Shown one piece after another: positions 10,530-19,106 of a stretch of DNA of 64,000 nt (the stretch's first letter is position 1; every line of letters starts with the position of its first letter). Below the pieces are notes generated by a model. That model made no database searches. It was not told where the DNA came from and saw only the letters and a list, made by a program, of their open reading frames with translations. The stretch is taken from positions 23,501-87,500 of the forward strand of contig RPGQ01000010.1 of assembly GCA_004193595.1 (NCBI GenBank), in the 5' to 3' direction. The stretch comes from Desulfobacteraceae bacterium Eth-SRB2. GTDB lineage: Bacteria > Desulfobacterota > Desulfobacteria > Desulfobacterales > UBA11574. The translations under genes were made by a program, and so were the position numbers.

Positions 10530-10703
10530 GAGACCTTTGAAAAACGTTCAATTTTGTTCAAGTCCAAGGAAGGCGAAAATTTTAACCACAGGAATACAGT
10601 AAGTATTTTGAGGATTAAAATTTGAGCCTGTCAAAGCGAAGCGTAGATCCCGATTATCGGGGACGCAGGAATTGGGCAAAAGAGGGCGTTTTGCGAAGGT
10701 CTC
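10530..10703. mobile_element. Family C MITE-like element, copy 1
   Basis: TIRs GAGACCTTTGAAAAACG...CGTTTTGCGAAGGTCTC. Flanks TAATT and TAACT. Shares its interior with 24382-24523. Confidence 0.8.
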
Positions 10704-10714
10704 TAACTTTAATC

Positions 10715-10807
10715 GGAGAGATGGCCGAGTCGGCTGAAGGCGCTCGCCTGCTAAGCGAGTGTGGGGCGAAAGTTCCACCGAGGGTTCGAATCCCTCTCTC
10801 TCCGCCA
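10715..10807 (+). tRNA. tRNA-Ser(GCT)
   Basis: Acceptor GGAGAGA/TCTCTCC, anticodon loop CTGCTAA, long variable arm, encoded CCA. Confidence 0.95.
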
Positions 10808-10815
10808 GAAAAACA

Positions 10816-10846
10816 AAAAGCCCGATTAAAAAGTCGGGCTTTTTTA
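10816..10846 (+). terminator. Rho-independent terminator after tRNA-Ser
   Basis: aaaaagcccgattaaaaagtcgggctttttt hairpin plus T-tract. Confidence 0.85.
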
Positions 10847-10888
10847 TTCTCACACCAAAAACTTAGCATTGTTTATGACAAAAGCAGG

Positions 10889-11581
10889 TTAAGCTCTGTC
10901 CATTTCACCCATCATCTGGTCCTTGTAAATCTGATAATATTTAAAGACCTTTTTGATATAGTGTTGGGTTGCCTTGAACGGTGGTATCCCCTGATAATGC
11001 CTTACGTTTCTGCTCCCGGCATTGTATGCCGCAAGAGCCAGTTCCACGTCCCCGTTGAATTGGGTAACCAGCTTTTTGAAATACCGTACCCCGCCGCTTA
11101 TGTTTTGCTTGGGGTTGAAAACATCCTCCACACCCAGCGCCTGGGCAGTTGCCGGCATGAGCTGCATAAGGCCTTTTGCACCTCTTTTGGAAATTGCTCT
11201 GGCATTATATCCGGACTCCGCCATAATGATCGCCTTTACAAGGGCAGGATCAACCTGGTGGCGACTAGCCGTTTGAATGACAATACGATGTAAGAGACGT
11301 TCGGCGTCCTTTCTGCCAATGGATGATAACCTGTGTCCCATGTTGGCATAATCGTATTCCTCTATCAGAGATCCGGAGTTCGCACCCTTTGAAATTGCCG
11401 ATATTTTATCGAGAATCCAGGCAGGCTTACGGCTATTGTAATTGGAGGCAACAGATACACCTATGATCATTATAGAAATGAATAGAAATTTCACAAGTCC
11501 TATTGATAATAGGTGTATAATTAGTTTTTTATCCATTATAGATCTCATTTTCGTTAGTTGATTACTTAACGATGTTTGCAT
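10889..11581 (-). CDS. lytic transglycosylase (SLT domain)
   Basis: ALVKAIIMAESGYNARAISKRGAKGLMQLMPATAQALGV...AAYNAGSRNV. Confidence 0.9.
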   Translation of the reverse strand: MQTSLSNQLTKMRSIMDKKLIIHLLSIGLVKFLFISIMIIGVSVASNYNSRKPAWILDKISAISKGANSGSLIEEYDYANMGHRLSSIGRKDAERLLHRIVIQTASRHQVDPALVKAIIMAESGYNARAISKRGAKGLMQLMPATAQALGVEDVFNPKQNISGGVRYFKKLVTQFNGDVELALAAYNAGSRNVRHYQGIPPFKATQHYIKKVFKYYQIYKDQMMGEMDRA

Positions 11582-11811
11582 AAAAAAAGCAGAACTTTAA
11601 ACTATAATCTTTATTTTTTATATGTCAAGCAAAAAAGACTACAATATATTGTGCTTTAACAAAGGATTATGCATATAAATATAAAAGACTTATAATTTTT
11701 TAAAAGCGGTGTTTATACCCTCCCCGACTTTTTTGCAATAATAATATGTTTGTTGTGAAATCCATTGTTGTACCAAATTGGTCAGATAAGAAGTGTGGGA
11801 AGAAATTGCGG

Positions 11812-12003
11812 TTACAGCGGGGGAAAGGTTATGAAACCGTCGTTCTGCCTTATGACAAGATCTGCCGTAATAATTCCTAACGAAAACAAGCCGTTCAGGA
11901 TAGTTCGAAACTTGTGTTTGTCAAAATTATTTATTGCGTCTACTAATTGCATTGATTCGTAAATACGGTGACGTATTTTATGACAGTCTACCGCATTCAA
12001 CAT
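11812..12003 (-). pseudogene. C-terminal fragment duplicate of the oxidoreductase gamma-type gene at 12915-13628
   Basis: FDKHKFRTILNGLFSLGIITADLVIRQNDGFITFP parallels FDFKKHKLLTIMKGPFSLGVIAADLKIRKDDRFIILP in the intact gene. Confidence 0.6.
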
Positions 12004-12030
12004 AGCGATTGATCATAAAAGTGACTAAAA

Positions 12031-12239
12031 TTTGAAGTGAGCTAAAGTGAACTAAAGTTAAGGAACTCGCCTGGGGCGAGGCCAGTTTAAAAATGATAGG
12101 ATTCATCAACCCCGGAGGAATGGGCTCCACATTCCACAGGGTGAACTTTAGGCACTTTAGATCACTTTTCACTTAACACTTTTAAATAAATTGAATAAAA
12201 CAAATATGATACGTAATCGTATTTAAGAATGCGTGTACT
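12031..12239. repeat. Family B element, copy 2
   Basis: tttgaagtgagctaaagtgaactaaagtt ... ggcactttagatcactttt ... cgtaatcgtatttaagaatgcgtgtac; direct-orientation match to 10141-10326. Confidence 0.7.
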
Positions 12240-12264
12240 AAAAGTATTGCTTAACATACTGTTA

Positions 12265-12651
12265 TTACGGCATGGGCTCAATTTCAACATGAATCGGTTC
12301 TATATGTTGATGAATCGGCACACACTCGCCGGCGCATCTGATCTTTGTCAAATTCAATTTGAATAAAAATTCCGCTTTCCATTCGCTCCCGTCAGATAAT
12401 TTTCCGGTGATTACTGTTTTTCTATACCTATCCCCGCTCCATACCCGCTCCGGGTCTCCAGTGCGGATACATTCACATCCGCTGTAACATCCTGTGGCGG
12501 TTCTGATGGTATTTTCTTTAATTATTTGGTCTTTTGCCATTGCTAAAAGCTTGGCATTATCCATACTAACATTTGGAGAGGCAACTTCTTGTACCAAATA
12601 GAGATTTGATGTCTTCCATTCCACAATTTCGCATTTATTGTCACATGTCAT
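12265..12651 (-). CDS. hypothetical protein
   Basis: 128 aa ORF, no recognised family. Confidence 0.5.
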   Translation of the reverse strand: MTCDNKCEIVEWKTSNLYLVQEVASPNVSMDNAKLLAMAKDQIIKENTIRTATGCYSGCECIRTGDPERVWSGDRYRKTVITGKLSDGSEWKAEFLFKLNLTKIRCAGECVPIHQHIEPIHVEIEPMP

Positions 12652-12738
12652 AACACCCTCCTAATTTTTAAGTGTTGAAAAAGCCAAATAGATTCTTGAT
12701 AAAAGGTGCAGGCCAAGTCGGTTCGCTTAGCCCCGAGC

Positions 12739-12849
12739 TGGAATGTTGGAATATTGGAATATTGGAACACTGGAATATTGGGTTTTGGGAAAATGGAAAA
12801 TTGGGTTATTGAAAAATTCCTCCATTCCAGCACTCCATTCTTCCATTCT
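12739..12849. repeat. Family F 8-mer array element, copy 1
   Basis: tggaatgttggaatattggaatattggaacactggaatattggg facing ccattccagcactccattcttccattc. Confidence 0.65.
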
Positions 12850-12914
12850 GATGAAATAAACAGGTTGCCATTAATAAACCTGTATTTTCAAGAATTTGTA
12901 GAATTCCCGAGACG

Positions 12915-13628
12915 TTAAATTAGGATGATCCTCTCATCCCGTGACCCGGCAAACTGCTTCCTGGCTGCGTATCCGGTTTCAAAAACGTTTTGATTGAGTC
13001 TCCTTATCTTGGCGTTGGTTGCGGGGTCCTTCTTTTGAGGCACGTTGTTGAGTATTCCCTGTATGGCCGCCTTTTTGGGTAAAATTATAAATCGATCGTC
13101 CTTTCTTATCTTAAGATCCGCCGCGATAACTCCCAGTGAGAACGGACCCTTCATAATCGTCAGAAGCTTATGTTTCTTAAAGTCAAAAAACACCAGCCTC
13201 AGGTCATGGCCTTGGTCGATGACTTCCTCAAACCTTTTAAGATACTCATCTCGAGTAAGATATCTCGGGCCTTTTCGGCTGGCGGTAACCAAAATCGGCT
13301 CATCCACATAGAAATCGGCGACAACCGTGAGCCCCCTGGGAAAAGATTTTTCAAAGTCTCCCGCCGTATAGACGGCTCGCCAGGCCTCGGAAAGATCAAA
13401 CCCGTTGACATAGTCCACACAATGGGACACGGAACCTTTGACTTCATGTTCACGGATCATGACATCCACGCAAAGTGGGCCGCCGGCCTGGGCCAGACCC
13501 CGGCACTGGTGAATGGCTGCATGAAAACCTGCTTCAATGGCTGAGTCCGCCTGTATATTCGACAGTGTGAGGTAGCCGGAACCGCCGATGGATGGATTGG
13601 TGATGGTTAGCTGTTTTTCTTTAGCCAT
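12915..13628 (-). CDS. 2-oxoacid:ferredoxin oxidoreductase, gamma-type (indolepyruvate-like) subunit
   Basis: GGSGYLTLSNIQADSAIEAGFHAAIHQCRGLAQAGGPLCVDVMI; immediately downstream of the alpha- and beta-type genes. Confidence 0.65.
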   Translation of the reverse strand: MAKEKQLTITNPSIGGSGYLTLSNIQADSAIEAGFHAAIHQCRGLAQAGGPLCVDVMIREHEVKGSVSHCVDYVNGFDLSEAWRAVYTAGDFEKSFPRGLTVVADFYVDEPILVTASRKGPRYLTRDEYLKRFEEVIDQGHDLRLVFFDFKKHKLLTIMKGPFSLGVIAADLKIRKDDRFIILPKKAAIQGILNNVPQKKDPATNAKIRRLNQNVFETGYAARKQFAGSRDERIILI

Positions 13629-13637
13629 GCCTTCCTC

Positions 13638-14567
13638 CTAAATCTTTTTAAGTTCGGTTATGCTGATTGAAGTCGAAAAGCTTGGACCCTCGAAACTCAG
13701 GGCGCCAACCGGGCAGGGAAACTGGATACACGCCCCACAGCCGAAGCATTTGCCGGGGTCGTTGTCGAGCAGTGCATGGCACCTGAGCCCGATGCCGCAA
13801 AGCCGGCACTTGAACTTGGGTAGATCCTTGAGTTTTTCAGGCTCCTCCCGGGCCACCCGCTCTCTTTCTTTGGCAAACTTAAGATCCAGGCACTCATCGG
13901 ACCTTATAAAATGACCCATCCGGACACCTGAGTCCTTGGCAGTTTTTCCCATGTCCAGTACGCAGACCCCGTCTGCCACCACCATTATTTTTTCTTTTTT
14001 GAGATATCTGCCGTAAAGTTCCTTGAAGAGTTCGGCGTTGTCGTCCACACGGTATGGGTTTATATGGATCACTTCAAAGCCCAAGGCCGGGCCTTCTTTG
14101 TCGAAATCCACCTCCAGGGGAATCTGGCCGCCGGTCATCCGGATGTTAAAGTTATTGTAGATGACGTTAATGGCGCCGAACTTTTTGTTTTTGGCGGCGA
14201 ACTTGATACCGCTGATATTAAAATTATAGGCACCGTCTCCTGATGCGGTTACCACAAGCTGTTTCTCGGAACAGGATTCCTTGATCCCGTCACCCACTAT
14301 GGCACCGCTGCCCATACAAAAGATTGCATCCACTATGCCGTAAGCGTGGTAGCCCTGAAGATTGCCGCATCCTCTGTCCGCCGCATAGATGAGTTCATAT
14401 CTGTCTTTGCCTTTAAGTTTCAGCTGTCGGTTAAACCGTCGCATACCCTCACGCACTGACCAGGAAACCTTGGTGTCTCCACAACCGGAGCAGTTGGAGA
14501 CAGGTCGAAGGTATGTTATCTCGTCTGTTGTGAAACTCTCTGTCGCCTGACTCTTCATGGAAGCCAT
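13638..14567 (-). CDS. 2-oxoacid:ferredoxin oxidoreductase, TPP-binding beta-type subunit with ferredoxin-like C-terminus
   Basis: NCSGCGDTKVSWSVREGM, CGNLQGYHAYGIVDAIFCMGSGAIVGDGI; CFGCGACIQFPCPVGALSF. Confidence 0.8.
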   Translation of the reverse strand: MASMKSQATESFTTDEITYLRPVSNCSGCGDTKVSWSVREGMRRFNRQLKLKGKDRYELIYAADRGCGNLQGYHAYGIVDAIFCMGSGAIVGDGIKESCSEKQLVVTASGDGAYNFNISGIKFAAKNKKFGAINVIYNNFNIRMTGGQIPLEVDFDKEGPALGFEVIHINPYRVDDNAELFKELYGRYLKKEKIMVVADGVCVLDMGKTAKDSGVRMGHFIRSDECLDLKFAKERERVAREEPEKLKDLPKFKCRLCGIGLRCHALLDNDPGKCFGCGACIQFPCPVGALSFEGPSFSTSISITELKKI

Positions 14568-14581
14568 GTTCGTACCTCCCT

Positions 14582-15844
14582 TTAAATGTACACAATATGG
14601 TCGATATAGGAAAACCGTTCGTATATCCTGGGTTCAAAAGGAATGCCGCAGTCCAAAACTTTTACTTTAAGTTCCCGTCGGTTTACCAGGTCTAAGAGTT
14701 GGAGATATATTACCCGTCCGTAGCCCTCTTCGAACACATAGATCTTTTCGATGGAATGTTTTGAAACCAGATCTTCATAAAGGGCGCCGGGTTGGGGAAA
14801 TACAAGGTCGCTCTCAATTACTACAACATCTCCGTATTTGTTTAAAAGACGGTCCTTAAGAGCCGGGTCGTCATCCACCATGCGAAAATCCTCCCTGAAG
14901 GGGCCGTTCACTACTATCATGACCTTGGGATCGGTGCCGTATTCCGTCACTCGGTTTCCCAAAAACTCGAAGTTTTCTATGATTTTTTGTTTGAACAAAG
15001 GAATCAGTTTTGAATGAAATTTTCTTTCTCTGGGGCGGATGTGGGGGCCGATGGTGACCAAATGTTTGGGGTCCCTGGTGAAGCCCTTGAGCCGATGATT
15101 CACCTCCATGTCCAACTCCACCACCGGATCCACGGAAACCTCCCGGTAGGAGAGATCATAGTTCATGATCACCGCAAACGGAACACCCAATTCCTCGAAG
15201 AGGCGATAGCAGTTCTTGACGGTGGTGTGAGCGGTGCTGGGGGAGTGAAGTTCCAGGGTAGGGATTCTAAAATGAAACCCGAAGAGGACCTTGTTGTCTT
15301 GCATGGTCTGTGAGGATGTGCCCTGACGGTCATCCCCTGAGGCAATACCCAGGCCCCCGGTATACGGAACAACATTAACCGCAACCCGAAGCGCATCCGC
15401 TGCAGTATTTGCGCCCAGGTGCTTAAACGAACACATCACTCGTGACCCTACGGGAATTCGCTTTTCTTCGTCTTTGGCAAATACCGTATCACCATAAACC
15501 AGGTCCCATTCTTCTTCTGTTAGGAATTCCCGCTTTTTAAAATCCCCTTTACAGACTACGGCTCCCAGTGCCAGCGCCGCGGCATTGTCTTCGTTGGTGG
15601 TCGTTCCCCAGTGAGCGGCAAGCTGGTACCCTGTTTGATGCAACATTTCACCCACCCTGATGGTAAAAGGGTTTGTCTTAGGGATATTCCCCGCCAGTTG
15701 CTCGAAGCTCCCCTGGACGTCCGAAATGGGTGCTCCCGGATAACCCGTGGTCACTCGCACGCCCGCCTCTAAGACTCCCCGGGCGATGGCATGGTTGCCC
15801 GAAAGCCTCATCCTGCCTAAATCAAAACTTGCAATATTTTCCAT
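14582..15844 (-). CDS. 2-oxoacid:ferredoxin oxidoreductase, alpha-type subunit (IorA-like N-terminal domains)
   Basis: LSGNHAIARGVLEAGVRVTTGYPGAPISDVQ; DDRQGTSSQTMQDN. Confidence 0.8.
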   Translation of the reverse strand: MENIASFDLGRMRLSGNHAIARGVLEAGVRVTTGYPGAPISDVQGSFEQLAGNIPKTNPFTIRVGEMLHQTGYQLAAHWGTTTNEDNAAALALGAVVCKGDFKKREFLTEEEWDLVYGDTVFAKDEEKRIPVGSRVMCSFKHLGANTAADALRVAVNVVPYTGGLGIASGDDRQGTSSQTMQDNKVLFGFHFRIPTLELHSPSTAHTTVKNCYRLFEELGVPFAVIMNYDLSYREVSVDPVVELDMEVNHRLKGFTRDPKHLVTIGPHIRPRERKFHSKLIPLFKQKIIENFEFLGNRVTEYGTDPKVMIVVNGPFREDFRMVDDDPALKDRLLNKYGDVVVIESDLVFPQPGALYEDLVSKHSIEKIYVFEEGYGRVIYLQLLDLVNRRELKVKVLDCGIPFEPRIYERFSYIDHIVYI

Positions 15845-15946
15845 TGACTTACCTCTCTTGCCATATAATTAATCTTTAAAATCAATTGGTTATAGTAATC
15901 CTAATATCACATGGTCAGGATTTTTTTCGTATTTAAAAATATATTC

Positions 15947-15964
15947 AGCAAAAACTGTGCCAAG
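15947..15964 (-). promoter_or_regulatory. sigma54 (-24/-12) promoter for the oxidoreductase operon
   Basis: Minus strand reads CTTGGCACAGTTTTTGCT; TGGCAC-N5-TTGC with correct GG-to-GC spacing. Confidence 0.75.
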
Positions 15965-16148
15965 AAAAAAAAGATCATGGCTAACTTCTTGAAATAAAAT
16001 GATAAATTAGAATAATAAACACTATTAATATGAGTATGAATTTTTTGGATAGAGACAAAAATGTCTCAATAAAATAAAAACACAGCATTACTTACTGATA
16101 GTGCAGATAATATTGGTTGTGGGACAAAAATAGCCCGAATCGGGATTA

Positions 16149-18365
16149 TTAAATCCTGTACGTTTTTATCTTTCTGAACAGTGTCCTGCGGTTGATGCCC
16201 AGAATCGATGCGACCTTGGCTTTGTGCCAATGGTGTTCATGGAGCAATTTTTCGATATATTTTTTCTCGAAACTTTCCTTTGCGTTACGTAACATAAGAT
16301 TATTGAAATTTTCAAGAATTAATTTTTCTGCGATAATTTCCGGTTTGGCCGGTTTTGATTGTGATATATCCAAAAAGTCGATTTCCTTTAAAGTGATATA
16401 GCGGTGTATGGCATTCTGGAGTTCCCGGACGTTACCCGGCCAATCGTAGCTTTGCATGGATTTAATGATATTTTCGGGAATTGAGGGGATATTATCGTCA
16501 TCACAATAGGCATGCAAAAAATGATAGAGCAACAAAGAAATATCCTCTTTACGTTCTCTTAATGGCGGAATGGTGATGGGAATGATATGTATTCGATAGT
16601 AAAAATCCTCACGCACTTCACCTTTTTCTACACAATCCTTTAAAACTTTGTTGGTTGCTGAAATAATACGGATATTCGGTTTTTTGATTTCCCTGCTTCC
16701 TATGGGTGTATATCCGCCACCTTCAATGGCTCGCAACAGTTTTACCTGCATGTTAAGTTCAAGTTCGGCCACTTCATCCATAAACAATGTGCCGCCGTCG
16801 GCAATATCCAAATAACCGGGTTTATCCATATCCGCTCCGGTGAATGCCCCTTTTTTATACCCGAAAAATTCACTTTCAATCAGGTTGTCCGGGATGGCGC
16901 CGCAATTAACGGTCACAAAATTCTTGCTGCCACGATTGCTCAAATCATGAATGGTTTGAGCCACCAACTCCTTGCCGGTACCGGATTCCCCGTAAATAAT
17001 AACATTGGCATTGGATTGGGCGGCTTTTAAAATAGTTTCATAGACCTCATGCATTTTTATGCTTTTTCCAATAATGCTGCCGAACTGGGTAGACCCTCTA
17101 AAAGAAGCTCTCAGTCGCAAGTTTTCCTCACGCAAACGAGCCTCACTGATTCGCAAAGCCTCCTCATTTAGCTTCCGCTCGGTAATATCCACATGGGTTC
17201 CGACAATCCGGGCAGGCGTACCGTTTTCATTCCGATCAACAATCTTACCTCTTGCCATAATCCATCGCCATCCTCCCTGATTTGTTTTTAAGCGGTATTC
17301 AATTTCAAATGAACCGGAATTTTTTTTAGCATATTTATTAATCTTGTCGATTGCTGATTCCCTATCTTCAGGGTGGATCAAGCTTTTCCATGTGTCGAAA
17401 CTCTGTGGCATTTCATAGGGTTTATAACCGAGCATGGTATAGAAGCAGGGATTGAAAAAAGCTTTGTTAGTCACCAGGTCCAAATCCCATAATGCATCGC
17501 TGGTTGCTTCCATGGCAAGGTCAAGTCGCTTTTTGCTCTGTCGAAGGGATTCTTCCGAATTCCGGTAATCGGTTATATCTACCCCTGAACAAACAACGTA
17601 TTCAACATTTCTGTTTTCGTCCAGCTTTGGGGTCTTCGTTGTGGATAATAATCGTTTTTCTCCTTTTCCATTAATAACCCATTCTTCAGTGCAAATCTTT
17701 ATTTTTTGATCAAATACCTTTGTGTTGTTGGCGATAATGGCCTCAGCTTCCTTTTTATTCAGAATATCGTGGAAGGGCTTGTATTCTATGTCTTTTTTTT
17801 CTAAGTTTAAAAATTCCGCATGGGCTTTGTTAACCGCGCCATATGTTTTTGAATTTGCTAAATACCAGATTTGAGTTTGTATGTTATCTAAAAGTAATTC
17901 CTGTTCCTCTATCTTTTGTTTCAAAGATTGTTCCGCGTGCTTTCGGTCAGAAATATCCATAATCATCGCCAGCTTGGAAATAGATCCATCTGAATGGCAT
18001 ATTGGCGTACTGACCACATAATACCAGTTATCCTTTGGGGTTAAGACTTCACACCGAACGGTTTCACCTTTAAATATCCGGTCGTTAAGACACCAGGGGC
18101 AGATAGAATCACGATTTTGTAACGATTTATAACATATTTGCCCGGTAGCGTCATAACCGAGCTGTTTGATATAATGTTCGTTCATAAATTCAACGCAGTA
18201 GTCTTGGGAAGATAAATATATTAGCCCATCAAAAGCTTCCACTATTGCTTCCAGTTGCAAGCCTCTTTCATGTAATACCGTCTGCCGCTCTTTACGCTGT
18301 TTATTTATTGTATCTTTTTGATTAACCTTGGGTGTTATTTTTTTGCAGATTGGTTTTTTTGTCAT
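16149..18365 (-). CDS. PAS-domain sigma54-dependent transcriptional activator
   Basis: Multiple PAS/PAC segments; AAA+ IIYGESGTGKELVAQTIH, GAFTGADMDKPG; C-terminal Fis-type HTH AKVASILGINRRTLFRKI. Confidence 0.95.
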   Translation of the reverse strand: MTKKPICKKITPKVNQKDTINKQRKERQTVLHERGLQLEAIVEAFDGLIYLSSQDYCVEFMNEHYIKQLGYDATGQICYKSLQNRDSICPWCLNDRIFKGETVRCEVLTPKDNWYYVVSTPICHSDGSISKLAMIMDISDRKHAEQSLKQKIEEQELLLDNIQTQIWYLANSKTYGAVNKAHAEFLNLEKKDIEYKPFHDILNKKEAEAIIANNTKVFDQKIKICTEEWVINGKGEKRLLSTTKTPKLDENRNVEYVVCSGVDITDYRNSEESLRQSKKRLDLAMEATSDALWDLDLVTNKAFFNPCFYTMLGYKPYEMPQSFDTWKSLIHPEDRESAIDKINKYAKKNSGSFEIEYRLKTNQGGWRWIMARGKIVDRNENGTPARIVGTHVDITERKLNEEALRISEARLREENLRLRASFRGSTQFGSIIGKSIKMHEVYETILKAAQSNANVIIYGESGTGKELVAQTIHDLSNRGSKNFVTVNCGAIPDNLIESEFFGYKKGAFTGADMDKPGYLDIADGGTLFMDEVAELELNMQVKLLRAIEGGGYTPIGSREIKKPNIRIISATNKVLKDCVEKGEVREDFYYRIHIIPITIPPLRERKEDISLLLYHFLHAYCDDDNIPSIPENIIKSMQSYDWPGNVRELQNAIHRYITLKEIDFLDISQSKPAKPEIIAEKLILENFNNLMLRNAKESFEKKYIEKLLHEHHWHKAKVASILGINRRTLFRKIKTYRI

Positions 18366-18551
18366 TAGAACATCCCCCAGTTGTTATTTTAAGTAAGGAT
18401 GCTAAAAAGGATGGTTTTCAGTGAACCGTCGAAGTATATTGTATGATTCCCAATAGGAAGCATTTTTATTATATAAGCATTATCACTATACGATTGTCTT
18501 TTTCAAGAATTTTTACGCAATTACGGTTGAATTTGTCTAAACATCCGACAT

Positions 18552-18720
18552 ATGTGTAATTCACTGATGTTGGTTAACAGCGGTCATTTATTACTTTCCA
18601 TCGGAATTCGAAGGTCTGGTTTCAGGTGTCGGGTGTCAGGTGTCAGGAGGACGAACGTAAGAGCTGACACCTGAAACCTGGATTGCTTGAGCTAAATCAC
18701 CAACAATCTTGATTTACACC
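18552..18720. mobile_element. Family D1 element, copy 1
   Basis: Near-identical to 32870-33052. Flanks CATCCGACAT and CATTCGACAT; right end TTGATTTACACC. Confidence 0.8.
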
Positions 18721-19048
18721 CATTCGACATTAGATATTGACATTTTATTTTTATTCCAATATATTAATAACTCAATTAGCTTGATCAAGGCGAATGTCAA
18801 CAGGCCTTCCCACAAGGAAGGCCTTCACGTTTGGCTTGAAAGGAATCCTATCCTTCCTTCGTAGCCTTATTTTCCTAAAATGTTAGTGTTTTACCTGTTA
18901 GAAATCCGGTTAATACCCGTTCTGTTTATACTGGCCATTCTAGTTTCTTTAAATCGAGGCTAAAGATATTCCCGGATATTGTGAGCGTCAAAGCAAGCTT
19001 TTTTTAACATATTATCAATTCTAAAACCGAAGAAATCGATTATATAAG

Positions 19049-19069
19049 ATTTCTGCAATATGCAGAAAT
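19049..19069. promoter_or_regulatory. perfect palindrome upstream of the PFOR-like gene
   Basis: ATTTCTGCA-ATA-TGCAGAAAT, 9-bp perfect arms, about 38 bp before the start codon. Confidence 0.5.
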
Positions 19070-19106
19070 TGTAACTACATAAATATATTGTAAGGAGTGC
19101 CGAGTT

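Noticed and set aside
10530-10703. Attachment site or integrative element at the tRNA-Ser genes
   Set aside because: No integrase and no partial tRNA duplication; the inserted sequence is a short TIR element.
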